Origin: Strobilurus pachycystidiatus
Lineage: Eukaryota; Basidiomycota; Agaricomycetes; Agaricales; Physalacriaceae
Assembly: GCA_019915135.1 (NCBI GenBank)
Contig: JAHLMK010000001.1
Span: 3,968,001-4,032,000 of the forward strand
DNA length: 64,000 nucleotides
Direction: 5' to 3'
Shown here: piece after piece, positions 11,655 to 23,354 of the stretch
How the letters are laid out: each line of letters begins with the position of its first letter
Position numbering within the stretch: position 1 is the first letter of the stretch
Made by a program: the position numbers and the translations under genes
Notes under the pieces: generated by a model
Told to the model about the DNA's origin: nothing
What the model saw: the letters and a program-made list of their open reading frames with translations, nothing else
Database searches by the model: none

Positions 11655-12299
11655 GAGTCCTAGCTGTAGATTGGAGCCTCATTTCCCTAGCAATTGCCCA
11701 GGGTAATTGAGCCTCCAAACCTAGCAATTACTAGGCTCTAGCAACTTGAGTTTTAATCGTTGTCATTAGCAGGGATTGAACCACTGACCTTCTGACTAAA
11801 AATAATGAGTTTGGGGGGCATAACCACTCAGCCAGAAAGCCTTATTTATAGTGAACTTTGATCGCATTTTATGACTATATCAGCAATAAATTTTCATTAT
11901 TACAGACTTAGGCTTAGTTTCACTAACCCTAAGTACTGCTGCTATATTCCATACTTAGGGCATGACTGCCCTAAGTATTTGTGACAATAAACACAATGAA
12001 TTAGACATACTTAGGGACAAGCCCTAAGTATTAAAAAATGATAATTCATTGCTGAATCTTTTTTACTGAGTATAAATACCGTTTTCTTCCACCGAGACAC
12101 CGAGACACCCTTACCTCTAACCTCTAACCTAACCCTTACCTAGCCCAACTAACCTAATAGCAATATATCAAGTTAGGACCCTGAACCATGAGGCTCATAT
12201 TCCTAGCAATTGCCCAATCCTAGCAATTGATGTGTTTTGAGGCTGAATGGGACCCCATCAATTGCTAGGCCATGAGCCTCATACCCACAGCTACTGGTC
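11655..12299. mobile_element. 645-bp MITE with tRNA-like segment, inserted in the LTR
   Basis: Absent from the other LTR copy, so the insertion is exact. It is flanked by GTCGATC (11648-11654 and 12300-12306). The terminal inverted repeats are imperfect: the left end has TAGCTGTAG..GAGCCTCAT..CCTAGCAATTG, and the right end read in reverse has TAGCTGTGG..GAGGCTCAT..CCTAGCAATTG. The interior holds a tRNA-like block, several CCCTAAGT/ACTTAGGG inverted copies, a CACCGAGACACCGAGACACC stretch and degenerate CCTAACC repeats. No coding capacity. Movement presumably depends on a transposase elsewhere. Confidence 0.82.
11767..11843 (-). other. tRNA-like (pol III promoter-like) sequence inside the MITE
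   Basis: Read on the minus strand it has an A-box-like TGGCTGAGTGG (11834-11824), a GGC/GCC D-stem and a B-box-like GGTTCAATCC (11782-11773), at tRNA-like spacing. It resembles a Leu/Ser-type tRNA but does not fold cleanly, so it is called tRNA-derived rather than a working tRNA gene. Confidence 0.5.
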
Positions 12300-12468
12300 G
12301 TCGATCTCTAAGTGAGCGCCCTCTCGCGAGAACAGACCAATAGACGACTCGGGGAGTTCGTCTGATTGACATCTCGACTCCCATTCGTGTTGATTCCTGC
12401 CAGCGGAACACCTTCGATCTCGATAGACAGGCCGACCTACCCAGGACCCTAGGACGGACACTAACAAT

Positions 12469-12479
12469 AAGTCCACTCT
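12469..12479 (+). promoter_or_regulatory. Self-complementary primer-binding site of LTR-II
   Basis: AAGTCCACTCT, two bases after the 5' LTR, is the exact reverse complement of AGAGTGGACTT at 11560-11570, the predicted first bases of the element's own RNA. No tRNA-type TGG start is present. Confidence 0.7.
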
Positions 12480-12510
12480 CTTCTATCGCTCCCAGAAATA
12501 ACACGCCACG

Positions 12511-12891
12511 ATGAACCACCTCGAATTAGCGGGCGCTGTAACGACCGCAATCGCCCTCGCACTCCTGGGGAGATGCGTCTGGCTACTGGAGACCAGGCTG
12601 AAGGGTGGGGATCGGGGATCCTCACCGCTTCAGAGGAACGACCACCTCATAACCCCATCCCGCCCCTTCCTCCCGAGGCCCCCTACCATCAATCCCATCC
12701 GAGTACGACGCGATGTAGATCAAGTCGCGGAACGCGTCCTCCACTCGTTCCGTACGCACCCACCCGTCCCGCGTCACATTGGAAACTCCCCTCGTCCAAG
12801 GAACCAGCAAGCGATCACCACGGAATGCTTCCAGTGTCGACGTGTGGGACACTACCGACGGAATTGCCCCCAGCTTCCCCTTCGAACCTAG
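12511..12891 (+). CDS. Small CCHC zinc-knuckle protein of LTR-II (gag-like)
   Basis: A 126-codon frame beginning at the first ATG after the primer site. It starts with a hydrophobic helix (AVTTAIALALLGRCVWLL, residues about 9-26), which is unusual for a gag. A Pro/Arg-rich middle follows, and near the C-terminus lies a CCHC knuckle CFQCRRVGHYRRNC (C-x2-C-x4-H-x4-C), the nucleic-acid-binding motif of retroelement nucleocapsids. It is much shorter than a normal gag and is followed by no protease or polymerase. The hydrophobic start could act as signal anchor or membrane-targeting segment. It is likely the only sense protein of LTR-II. Confidence 0.6.
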   Translation: MNHLELAGAVTTAIALALLGRCVWLLETRLKGGDRGSSPLQRNDHLITPSRPFLPRPPTINPIRVRRDVDQVAERVLHSFRTHPPVPRHIGNSPRPRNQQAITTECFQCRRVGHYRRNCPQLPLRT

Positions 12892-13018
12892 ACAGGCGGA
12901 ACGACCACGAACTTATCTTTCAAACGGACACATATAACTACTACGGAAAATCGCTATAGGACACCCGAACAAATGACCTGATCATACACCAAAGATCAAA
13001 ACACGAACCGCCTCACAC

Positions 13019-13438
13019 TCAACGATGAGGCAGAAATGGGAAACTCTGAGAAGGGCGTGGCGCCTTCCGGGGACCCCGAGGAGGACGAAACTCCGACCGA
13101 GAATGATACTCGGGGAGTTCGTTAAACGATGCATCACCCTCCCCAGTCCCATGAAGTGGACAAACCCAGGAGAACCTCTTCCCCTCCATCGACTTCCCCG
13201 TCTCGAAGTAATGGCCGGTGTAATACGCCTCCGGGAACTCATAATTCACATCGCGGAGGAAACGTTGAGTGCGCAGGTGCCACTCGTAACCACCCCGATT
13301 ATCCCCAATGGCGACACAAGCTCGGAGCACATCTCGAGCCTCACGGGAGGATCGCAGGACCAATGCCAGTGAGCACAGAACCCCCCGAGTCTGACAGCAC
13401 ACACAAGCAAAACTCCCCGCCTTCCACGTCCACTGATC
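13019..13438 (-). pseudogene. 3' part of the LTR-II antisense gene
   Basis: This is the downstream half of the minus-strand gene whose 5' half is at 51393-52447. K1 inserted between them with an 8-bp duplication; read across one copy of that duplication, the frame passes from CFFCLDQ straight into WTWKAGSFACVCC without a stop and ends at 13019. The piece has a Cys-rich start and a C-terminal stretch EFPEAYYTGHYFETGK. No known family was recognised. Confidence 0.5.
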
Positions 13439-13759
13439 AACCATTACAGCAGAGCATGGGGAAACCCAGTGGATATAGCCACAGAGCCAGTTTCCATATT
13501 GTGTGGATACAACCACACCTTTCCAATACCCCCAAGGCCTGATTCTCTGTGGATATAACCACTGGAGACCCACTACCTGCATCTGGGAGGCTTGCAAAGC
13601 CCAACACGGCTGAACGTAGGGTCCCGGTCATTCTCTCGAAGGGTCAACTCAGGGTTTCATGCCAAAAATAGCAGCCATTAATTAAAATACTGCCCGAAGT
13701 AGCGTAAAGTCCAAAAGTAGTCTAGATGCGTCCGAAAAGTAGTGTAAATGTCTGCAGTC
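13439..13759. repeat. K1 left terminal region with GTGGNTATA subterminal repeats
   Basis: Contains CCAGTGGATATAGCCAC (about 13466), GTGTGGATACAACCACACC (about 13498) and CTGTGGATATAACCACTGG (about 13545), then noncoding sequence up to the transposase stop. These are candidate transposase-binding sites. The outermost bases match K2's left end. Confidence 0.75.
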
Positions 13760-16700
13760 TCATTCATCCAAAGTTGGGTCATCGTCGTTTGCGGCAAGCT
13801 GGCGTGCCTCTGCCAGGCCCTCCTCTCCCTCCAACCCATCCTCTGATTCCTCCTCCTCGGCCACATCCACCATCTCGATACGATCGGGGATCTTCCGCTG
13901 GCGCGCTTTGTACGGTTTCGACCATATGCGCTGGAAGTGGTCAGCGAGCCGCTGGTAGACCCCCGATTGTCGATGAGCATATGCCCTGACTCCTCCCGCA
14001 GCAGCCACTGATAAGCCAGTCCATCCCGTTGCCCTCTCTAACCACTGCTGAGCTTCCGCCTCCAATGACGCCAATGTCCGCCGCTTCTCCTCTGCGATCA
14101 ATTTTACCTCCTGCGTCCAACTCCTTGCCCGCGCGCGGCTCTTTAACCACTCCACCCTCACTGAGTGGTGGAGCTCATCCTTGCCAAAGCTGCCCAGCGC
14201 GCTCTCCATCAACCATATCCATGAAATCAGATGACTTCCACTCCCGTATTGGACCTCGCTCTCGTTCACCCCCGTTTTCTTCTTCTTTTGCGCCGGCACG
14301 TCGGTGTCGAAAACGCCACTGTCGAGCGAAGCAATGTCCTTGTCCTCGAGTACTCGCAAGGTTGCCATCCAGGCCCCATTTCCCCGAAGTTGAACCAGCG
14401 CGGCGCGGGCTGCTCGGTATTTTATGACGGCCATGTCGGACTTTGCCTCGAGACGGGTAAGGATGGCCATGGTTCTTCCTGTTCGTCGCTGACCACGGAT
14501 ATGCCTCTTGCGAAAGCTGCGAACGCTTCTCCGCGTGCGCTGCATGGACCGAATTGTCTCGAGAGCGTCGTGACACTGAGCCTCGCGAAGCTTGTCCTCC
14601 TTGGCCAATACTCCTCCCAGACACCCCACTGCGCGACCATTCGGGGTCAGCGCCGACGGGAGCAGCAACGTCTCCGTTTCCACGTCTCCTTCTCGTGTTC
14701 CCGACAACTCTCTTAATTGGGCTGCTGCGCCCGGCATATACACCGCCTGAAGCTCTCGGAACTGGCGGATCTGGTTCTGGAGGAGGATCCGCTTGTCTTG
14801 GATCTCTTTGATGGTTCCCGGATACTCTCTGTCTTCGCTTCCGAGGAGGTATGTGACACGGCGCCTAGAATGTTGAAATTAGTCAAACGATGAATTGAAA
14901 CAAGAATTTACGCACTGAAGGTCTTCGATCAACAAGCCAAGGCTGATACAGACGGAGGGAGATGTCTCGTGGAGAGGAACATCCGTCGCTGCCTCTTTAC
15001 GTTCCTCTTCGGCCATGATCTGCTTGACGCTGCTCTCGGTCGCATCTGACCACATGCATTAGTGAAAGACTTCGATCGCATGATTAATAGAGAACTCACG
15101 ACGAGTTGGAAGGAAATACGGGTTGGTTAACGAGTGATTGCCTTCCCACTCCTCCACTTGCTTGATCCATTGAGCCTCGCACCCTTCCGGTAAAGCTTGA
15201 GTGAACTCGTCATGGGCGCCGACGTGTTGAGCCATTCCAACTACCGCGATCGATTCCTTTCGATGCAAAGACTTCCCTAAATTAAGGATGAGATTGAGAC
15301 CAGTCAACGAGTAAGCTGCGTACCAAGATCCACTAGCTTATCCCAATTATGAGTTCCAAGCTGTCGATCCAGGGTGTCGTGCCTGCTACCCGGTAACATC
15401 TCCTTGGTCGACGGCGCTGCGTTATTCAGTTTGGGCCAGGTACGCTCTATTCCTTCCCCGCAAGTACGGCCCACCCCATCCTGCACGTTCATGCTGAACA
15501 TCACCTGGCAACCGATTTTGTGTCCCTTGCAGTGACATTTCGGAATACCCCATGCTATAGCGATTTTGTCTGGCAAGTGCAGACACTCCGGCATGGCGCG
15601 CATGCGTTCGATGAAATGAATGGACCACTGGCAGACGATGTCGTAAGAAAAGAAAATTTGTCGTAACTTCGTGGAGCGCAGGGCCAAGAGCGCGATATAA
15701 TCCATATTACAGTATCTGTTTGCCGTGTCAGTCAATTCTTGCAACGTAGAGCAAACGTTGCCGTACCTCTCTCCGCGCTGTAGATCCCCGATGCCATTAG
15801 GGAGAACCATCTCATGCCGCGCGCAGATAGCCATCCCCACACCAGTTGAGCGTAAACCGGTCGCATTTTTCGATTCGGCATGGGCGAGAGTCTTGAACCC
15901 AGCGCAAGAGCTAATCTGGACCATACGAATCAGAACAAATGCCAGAGCGGCAATGATAACTTGACTTACATCCTTTTGCTTCGGATATTTACTGATGTGT
16001 TCAAGGTACGGCTTGTTCTCGACGAAGTATGCCCAACCCGTATGCAGTCCAGGGTCCAGCGTACTTGGTCTGCGAAGATTCTTCAAGCGAAAATTCGCAT
16101 CTATGGCGACGATGATGCGATACAAATACCTTGAATGATTTCCATCAGAAAAATATAACCACAAGAAAGCCGTAATTGACTCACTGTTCGTCGGGAGATA
16201 AAGACTCCCAGTTTGGAGGCAGATTGACGCCCGGTCTCGGGCAGGCTAGGCAACGAAGAGCAAGCTCGCCTGGCTGAGTCGTTGCGCGCCCATTCTCGAC
16301 ATTGCCGCGGCCGGCGCGTTTCAACAATTTGATGTGACCGAATTGGCGGACTACGCGAAAGAGCGCTGTATAGCGCGGCTATAAACCCAATGTCAATGCA
16401 AGAATTAGCTTTCTCGAGGAGGTGACACGAACCTTGGGTAACTGGGTGCGAGTATTGTCGGTCAATTTCTCTAGCGCCTGATAATACTCGAAGACGCTGA
16501 GCTTCCCGGACGAAGCCAGCATCTCATAGAATTCAAGTCCTCGGAGCGTACAACCGGTCTTGGGATGGCGGGTGGTCGCGGGCCACACCTCTGTACGAAG
16601 CATTTGAATGTGAGTAGGGGTGCGCTGTGTGCAGCCACAGAAATCAGCAGACACCTTGTGGACACCGTTGTCATGAACGAGAGTGAAATCATGCGGCGCC

Positions 16701-17413
16701 AGCTGAGGGTTCACGCAGAAGTTTATGTCGTCGTATCCGAATAGGACGCGTAAACCGAGCTTTTGGAGAGTAACTGGCTTGTAGGAGACGCCGTTCCATT
16801 TCTAAAATAGAAGGGATGTGAGAGAGGAAAACAAGGAAGAAGAGACGCGTACCTCTATTCGATGAAGAGGATTTCGTTGATGAGTCCGCAACAGACAGCT
16901 CCAACACTCCGTAAAAGTCCCCCAGCAGTCCTCACAGCGATACACCGCCTCGCCCGGAACTATCTCCCGCAGACCGTCATAGCAGGTATGGCACGGTAGA
17001 GACGCCGGTACCTCGCTGGATGGGGTGCGACTCCCAAGACCTTCCAGGCGCGTCATTTCCTCCAAGCTCTCCTGTGGTCTCCCGTCACCGACCCAACAGA
17101 GCATATTTTGGTCCTTTAAAATTATCAGATGGGGTGGGGGGAATGGGGCAAATAAGGATACCGAGTTCGCGTAACGACGCGTTTTGCAGATGGTAGGCTC
17201 CGGGGGATAGAAGCGATTTGTCCATACCAGCGCTTCGCCGGACGGCCCTTCGCCTCGGGCACATGAGCTTGCAGCGGAAGATATAATGCGCCTGCCGTCC
17301 TTGGAGAGATTTACGGTGCGCCCTTGGACGACGTTGAGGTCATTGTCATCCTCGCTGTCGTCGGCACGAACTGCTTTGAGAGGACGCTTCTTGCCTCCCG
17401 ATTTTCTGAGCAT
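13760..17413 (-). CDS. KDZ transposase of K1, apparently intact (1062 aa)
   Basis: Ten exons: 17413-17162, 17113-16853, 16801-16433, 16378-16185, 16129-15970, 15915-15767, 15715-15324, 15276-15100, 15045-14916, 14864-13760. They sum to 3189 nt with all phases consistent. The N-terminus is acidic and basic by turns (RADDSEDDNDLNV). Exon 2 has a cysteine cluster (CHTCYDG, YRCEDCWG, C-x2-C, PLHRIE) and exon 3 the related DFCGCTQRTP block. The RNase H-like core shows IDANFRLKN (first Asp), SYDIVCQW (second Asp) and CGEGIERTWP (Glu). The last exon is a long helical tail rich in Arg and Glu. The protein would cut and paste K1 in the nucleus. No inactivating change was found, so this copy may be active although its element has been split by LTR-I. 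Confidence 0.88.
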
Positions 17414-17573
17414 GATCGCGAGAGCGGGGGACCAAAGGAGCGAAGCTGGGCCATGGGCGTGTCAACGAACCAGGCTCTTACGTCTTGGAATCGGACTCGG
17501 GCATTCGGGGCATCGGCTATTGACCATAAGATAAAATATATTTGAAAACAAAATCAGAACAATCTCGGTAACA

Positions 17574-18292
17574 CTACTGATAAGGACGGCTGGATTGGAG
17601 AAATCCGTCGAGAAGCATCAGAAAAGCACGGTGCTCGTACGACCCTTGAGGGATGTCAGGCAGAGCGTATGATAACAGCCAGGGTATATGCGTAGCATCA
17701 TCAATTCCTAGAATACACCCCATGAGTTTGAAAAATCAGGCGCCTGGTGGGAATGGACTTACCGGCTGCGAGGATGCGCAGAGATAGCGCGTCGGTACAT
17801 CCCATCCGTACAAAGGCTGGTATCCATTCCAACCGACCGCAGTTCTCCAAGAAGCGATACATTTCAGCATCAACGGGACATTCTTCTGGGAGCAATGAAA
17901 TCGTCAATGGGAAGCTGCTCCTTTGAGCGTCAAGTACGCACCTTGATTCTTGGCCTGTGATTTACCCTTGTCTTTTTCCATTCCTTCAACCGGTGCGTCG
18001 AGCTCGCACAGAAGCTCATCCTCTGACAACGGTAAGCAATCACCTTTGCTGGAGTAACATAGTACTGACCGGCAAAGGTTATCTCGGAAAGAACCAAGTA
18101 ACCATGCCGCTGGATATACCCTCGAAGAGAGCCACGCGCCTTGAGAATATCCTCCGCGGAAGGGGGCGGTTTGACTTGAGGACAGTCGTACCGCTTGGTG
18201 TCGCGGGCAGCGCAATCCATGCTCATCCACCTTTGCTTGATGAGTCGGCTTCCGTGTAGCTCGACATCAATCTTGAGATGGCTAGTGTACAT
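17574..18292 (-). CDS. KDZ accessory protein B of K1 (SAM-like)
   Basis: Counterpart of the four-exon gene at 28442-29153, with the same splice positions. It begins MYTSHLKIDVELHGSRLI; exon 1 also holds KPPPSAEDILKARGSLRGYI, and a short acidic/Lys-rich exon follows. Exon 3 reads VDAEMYRFLENCGRLEWIP, then CTDALSLRILAAG. The last exon reads GIDDATHIPWLLSYALPDIP and ends at TAG 17574-17576. The C-terminal half looks like a small helical (SAM-like) interaction domain. It lies directly upstream of the transposase on the same strand. Function unknown; conservation with K2 argues for a retained role. Confidence 0.62.
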
Positions 18293-18462
18293 GGTGGCCC
18301 AAGCGAAAGTAGAGGCTGCTTAGTCAGATCGATTTGAGTTTGATAACCGATGATGGCATAATATATTTTCAATATCAAAACCTCCGAAATGAACTCTCGG
18401 AACGGAACACAAGGGCGGAGCAGCAAACGATGCAGTGCACAAAATACACAATCGCAGTAATA

Positions 18463-18814
18463 CTACCCTGCCTCCACAGCCACCATCTTCAAGTGGCAAA
18501 CACATTTGCAAGGTCCTCCGCCGGTGCATATCACATCGTACGAGCATACTATCTGGCTCCAGAGGTCGTCGGGAATGACGGGCTCCGCAAACAGACTGGC
18601 GAATACGATCAGTAAAGTACCTGGACAAGAAAAGACTAAGCTTACCGTTCTCCCCTTACATAGTCGATGGACTTTATGCTCTTGAGGCGAAAGTTTCCGT
18701 CAACGGCAATAAGGACGTTTTGTCTGCGGTGATAGTTGGCAAGGCTATCAAAGAGAGAGAGCGTTAGACTTACGGCGGATCGGCCTTGATGTCTTCAGAC
18801 TTGCTGACGGTCAT
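18463..18814 (-). CDS. Small KDZ-motif protein C of K1
   Basis: Three exons. Exon 1 starts MTVSKSEDIKADPP and is followed by GTAAGT. Exon 2 encodes NVLIAVDGNFRLKSIKSID and ends YVRGER at a splice site. Exon 3 encodes VIPDDLWSQIVCSYDVICTG and a CKCVCH knuckle-like end, with stop TAG at 18463-18465. The segments VDGNFRLKS and CSYDVIC mirror the two catalytic-Asp motifs of the KDZ core (IDANFRLKN, SYDIVCQW), and the GER splice junction also occurs in the transposase (LQRGER). The catalytic Glu motif is missing. It is transcribed away from gene D across a 198-bp shared upstream region. Confidence 0.55.
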
Positions 18815-19012
18815 GGTGGTGGGTGTTGGTAAGACCTTCCTAGGCCTTCCTTCGTCGAACGGCTGGCCTTGTTTGGCTTCGCCCTCGACTCGAGGCAGAG
18901 ACGAACTGTCCGTTAGGCTTGATTACGCTCCTTTATCCCCGCTATCACCTCCAACCCTATCAGTACGCTGTGCCTCTCTCTCCTAAGATCACTGATCCGA
19001 TATGTTTCCAGA

Positions 19013-19472
19013 ATGGCCTTTGTGTTCACGCGCGATCAAGCCAAGTACATGCTCGAATACCTCGTCACGTTTCATGTGAACCATGACGATCCCGAGCGCG
19101 ACTCGCATTACAGCGAGTGGATCATGTCCGACTTCACCTACCGATTCCCCGAGACGGCGGGGCTTTGCAATATCGTGAACGAGGTATGGTCCCATCTCAA
19201 TGCCAAAGACTTACTAATTTTATCTCTTTCAGTGTGGATTGTCGTTCTTGCACCTGCATTATGACCGGGTTCGCGAGGAGAAAGAGCTCCAATACGACGA
19301 TGATCTGGGTATGGCAACATACCGGATGGGGACGCTCACGCTGCATGATCCGATGGATCCTTGGATTGGCTGGGGGGAGGATTGGAAAAATGGGGTCCCG
19401 TCTCGTGGAGGATGGCCATTCACGCCGCGCAGGCAACGCGGCTGGAAGCATTTGCATAATAGTTGGAATTGA
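19013..19472 (+). CDS. KDZ accessory protein D of K1
   Basis: Two exons, 19013-19183 and 19233-19472, with a 49-nt intron, give 136 residues. It starts MAFVFTRDQAKYMLEYL and is rich in acidic and aromatic residues; after the intron comes CGLSFLHLHYD and ELQYDDDLGMATYR. The K2 copy (29882-30346) has the same exon structure and matches closely in these blocks. No known domain was recognised. It is the only cargo gene on the plus strand, divergent from gene C, and is compact and probably soluble. Confidence 0.65.
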
Positions 19473-19641
19473 TCTCACACATTATGTACAAGATGAATTG
19501 AATTGTCTTGAATCAATTAAAAGCTAGTAAAGTTAAAATGATAAAAAGGTAGGCATACAACGACAAGATACAAGCGACGAAATATAGATAAAATGGGAGC
19601 GATAGATACGACGGATAAATCAGACGAGTGGATATATGTAC

Positions 19642-19749
19642 TCAAAACTCGGGTCCCCAGACAGGACTATTGGGACGAAGGGCTCGGGCAGCCTTGACAA
19701 TCCCTCGGGGACGTTGCGAGCCAGTAGCCCGTGCTCCGGCAATGTACGC
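19642..19749 (-). pseudogene. 3' remnant of K1 gene E, cut by LTR-I
   Basis: Read on the minus strand, this encodes the last 35 residues of gene E, ending SPVWGPEF, the counterpart of SPSWGPEF in K2 (30517). Upstream coding sequence is replaced by the 5' LTR of LTR-I. On the far side of LTR-I (46332 onward) the sequence resumes about 880 bp further along relative to K2, so most of gene E is lost, not just separated. Confidence 0.8.
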
Positions 19750-21418
19750 TGATACGCAGGGTACTATTCCAGTACTAGAAACGGGGAATTTTGCGATTCC
19801 TGAACAGCCCAAAGACCTTAGGAACCTCCAGTCAAGTACTTAGGATAGAGCACGCAGGAGTTACTGCCTTGACGCGGGCAAGCCTCCAGGACAAGGTCCA
19901 GGCGCCTTAACAAGTCCTTTAGGACAGGCGCGATCGAAACCTTCGATCACCTTCATCCGAATATCCTTATCCGCGCGTTGGATCCCTTTCAAGATCCCGT
20001 ACCTTTGCGTGTACCTTGTACCACAGACGATGTGCTATAACCATTCGCACCCAAGGAGGGTCCAAAGGTCTCCAGGCGGTTCAGTTCGAGCGACCCAAGA
20101 CCTGCGCACCTCAACCCAAAGACCTGGAAGGTCCCGAAATAGTTCAAGGACGTCACAACCCTTTTGGGGAAACAATATTCGGAGCTGTCAAGGACTCCGA
20201 ACCGACGCCTTCCGCTATGCCGATCGATCATGATCCACGATCAAGGACCACCCCGAAAGCAGGGTGCATTACCACTTTAAGAAAGCACTCCCCTGTAGTG
20301 TCTGCGCTCGAAAGGACGTTCCTAACGATCTCCATCCAACCTATCCACAAGAAAGCAGGTGTCCGTAGGACCTTGCAACATAAAGATACCTAAGGATCGA
20401 AGTCCTTATCGGACCTTGATCTCCTGGGCACAAGGATTGTACCATACCGCCAAGGTGGCGTATATGGCTAAAGGACCAAGCGGCCTGTCCGCAGTTGTTT
20501 CAACCAGGGATAGCCAATAAGAATCCAGCACTTGTATGACTCGAAAGTCCGATGTATCCGATCCTAGAATAGATGCTTACTCAGTAGGAACCCACCAGTA
20601 GTATAAAAGGGCCCAAAGGACCCATATTTCGGTAGTTTAGAGCCCCCTCCAGTAGCCGCTAGTCAGACGCAGCCGTTGTAGTGAATCTATCTCGAGTTTC
20701 GACTCATTTCTGCAAAGTACCCAAAGACCCCAAAGACCTTTCCAAGATTTAAAGACATCAGGTGTTGCCAAACTCCTTGAAAGACTCAAAAGAACCTTAT
20801 TCCGACGTACCAAGTTGAGTACCAACGAATCTACTTGGTGTTAGAACCTTGTATTCGCAAGAAGGCCGGTTTGCAAGTGGTTCTGCCCTGCACTCACGCT
20901 CTTTCGTGAAGTACTTTCCTTTGAGGAATAAGTTGAGTTTGAACGAGTGTTGTCAACGTCTGAGACACCTTTCGGAACCTTTGGTCCCGGTGCAAGACAC
21001 TAGAAGTTTGGTTTAAGTGCAAGAAGGAGTCCTTATCGTTAGCAGTCCAGTGGCGTAAAACCTGCGGTAGCGGCCTGACGATTCCAAGACAAAGTCCTTG
21101 TACACCAGAGCACTTGATAGGTAGAAGCTACATTGCCTCGCGCTGTTTAAGGTCTTCATACGTCAAGAGGTTCGGCCTACGACTTCAAGGTTTTCTTGTG
21201 TCATTTCGATCAGAATCCCTACACCCCCAAAAACAACTCGTAGTTTAACTACAGCGATTCGGAATACATCTCTATTTCTCCATTACCCAAAAGCACCTTG
21301 TTCTCTCGAACCTTTGTGCACCCCGGCTCCCTTACAAGGAGTACTAGTTGTGATAAGGATTGATAGTGTGGTTAGACGATAGCTTCTTTTCAGAGGTCTA
21401 TTCCGAACTTGCACATCA
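19750..21418 (+). repeat. 5' LTR of LTR-I
   Basis: 1669 bp, nearly identical to 44663-46331. It begins TG and ends CA. A TATA box (TATAAAAG) lies at about 20602. Confidence 0.93.
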
Positions 21419-21489
21419 TATTTTGGAGCCCACCGCGAGGGGGTGTAAATTTTGATTTCGAAAGAGACTTCCAAGTCGACCTTGAGATC

Positions 21490-23354
21490 GGAATCTCCAT
21501 AAACAAAAGACACTGGCTGCAAAGAACTCTGGTCGTTACACCAACAGCCAGAACCGCGCAAATCCACAACCACCAAAAGGAGACCCAGTTATTGCCGGAT
21601 CTTCAAATCCAGCAACCTCTGGTATCACTAGTCGCCTAAGAAGCAATTGCCCAATCGCCGGCTCACTTTACAACGGTTTACCTAGTGAAGTAGCTCAAGC
21701 ACAGCGACGCTTTGCAGACCCGACTACTCCCAAGAACCAAAAGAAGAAACGTACGCAAGTACCACCTTCAACACCTACTGCCTCTAGGATCAGATCTTCT
21801 TCAGATCCTGAATCACCTTCGAGAACTCCAACCAGTACCCGAAGACATTCGGACTCTAGAACTTCGCCTAGTCCCGCATTTGTGACACCTTTCGGAAGTC
21901 CTTTGACTGACCTTGAAGACCCCAAAAGTCCAGAACCTATTACCCCCTTCATTGACTTTAACCCGTCTACCCAAAACACGATACCAGTTCCAGTAATGGC
22001 AGTACGAGCAATTGTACCTTCCGAGGAACTTAGCGCTGAAGCTAGAGGCGAGATCCAAGGCAAGAAGATCCCGATACCATTCTCAAGGGATGCCCCAAAG
22101 TTCAAGGGACACTCTGGAGACGATGTGAGGGAATTCTTCACGATGTGCAACTGGATCTTTGACCAGACAGGAATCACCGAACAAGGTACTAAGTTGGAAG
22201 TAGCGGCGCTATACGCCGGCCACGAACAACGCCTAAGGTGGCACAAAAACCCAGACTACCTGAAAGGTGTCTGGGCGGACTTCCAAGAATCAGTTCTTTC
22301 CTCATACTCAAAGGGAAAGAACGATCCTACGTACGTCCCGGCCGACCTAAAGGATGCCTTGGACCCGTACCTGGCTAGGCCCGTAGCCAACAAGCAGAAA
22401 TGGGAAAGCTTTCAGCGCGAAGTGCTCCATATCATGGGACATCTTATCACGTCGGGAGAACTTACCAATAAGGGTGCTATAGAAGATATCAAGTCCTCTA
22501 TCACAGAGGGAGTTTGGCATAATGTCCTTGGGGACCTCAGGCGCGATGCGAAAGCTAATGCAACAGCCGGGACAACCCCCACCTATGACTTCACGTTGTC
22601 AGAGGTAGAGGCAGCGATCTCCAACTACTTCTTGACCGATAAATGGATGAGCAAGAGTGCGAAGGATAGTCCTTATAACAGAGAACTTATTCCCGCCTCT
22701 ACCACCCGAATCAAGACAGAGGAGTTGGATGAATACCTGAATAGGGTAGCTAGCCTTCAGGACATTATCCAGAAAGGAGAAAAGGAACGCGAAGAGGCTC
22801 GCAAGGCTGATCAGAAGATGATGGCAGAACTTCTCCATACCTTACAGCGTGGAGGTCCGCAAGGACTCCGCACACAAGGTTTTGTACAAGAAGCCTCGCC
22901 GGTTTATCTACAAACACCTGCTCAAGGTGTCTCAGTCCCGACCAACTTACCAAATGGACTCTACAAAGCTCCTCCGGGCGCGTTCCCAGGAAACAAGTTC
23001 GTAGTTAACGATGGAAGGTGTTACTTCTGTCGTGAACTAGGGCATATTGTAGCGAATTGTCCTACAAAGGAAATGTGCGAAAGCAATGGTCATATCTACA
23101 AGCCTGGTGGTACCAACATATATCATGTAACGAATGGAACTACTAGTCAACCTATTCAAAGGGTTAGTCCCAAGCAGCCTCTCAGCCCTTGGGAACAAGT
23201 CCAGAAGTTTCAACAAGAAAATGCACCTAAGGTATCGGCGTTCCAATCTCAAGAAGATGAGTTTGCACCTGAGGTCGCGATGTATGTTCAAACCCCAACC
23301 CAAGAAGAAGAGTTTGCCCCCGACGCCTATCAGGGTTTCGGCAGGGCTCGATGA
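21490..23354 (+). CDS. Gag of LTR-I
   Basis: The frame is open from about 21490, with no ATG until 21996 (MAVRAIVPSEE). The upstream part is Ser/Pro/Arg-rich and may be translated from a non-AUG codon or joined by splicing, so the start is uncertain. The middle is a helical gag core (KFKGHSGDDVREFF, then QTGITEQGTKLEVAALYAGH). Near the C-terminus is one CCHC zinc knuckle, CYFCRELGHIVANC (about 23023-23064), which binds the genomic RNA. The stop TGA (23352-23354) overlaps the ATG of the next frame as ATGA. It forms the virus-like particle of the retrotransposon. Confidence 0.82.

Larger units (their letters stand above)
10728..12466 (+). repeat. Left (5') LTR of LTR-II, containing a MITE
   Basis: Matches 53985-55071 along its whole length except for the insertion at 11655-12306. 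A TATA box (TATAAATA) starts at 11526 and the probable transcript start AGAGTGGACTT is at 11560, 34 bp downstream. Confidence 0.92.

Noticed and set aside
12110..12150. Telomeric repeat
   Set aside because: CCTAACC-type words are irregular and lie inside a MITE; a second set lies in the other MITE, so they belong to the repeat.
13760..17413. Many plus-strand open frames of 60-160 codons opposite the transposases
   Set aside because: They are antisense shadows of GC-rich exons, lack splice support and are not conserved as frames between K1 and K2.
21419..21445. Self-priming for LTR-I as well
   Set aside because: Its primer site starts with TGG (TGGAGCCCACC) five bases past the LTR and I found no match near its own TATA box; a tRNA primer fits better.
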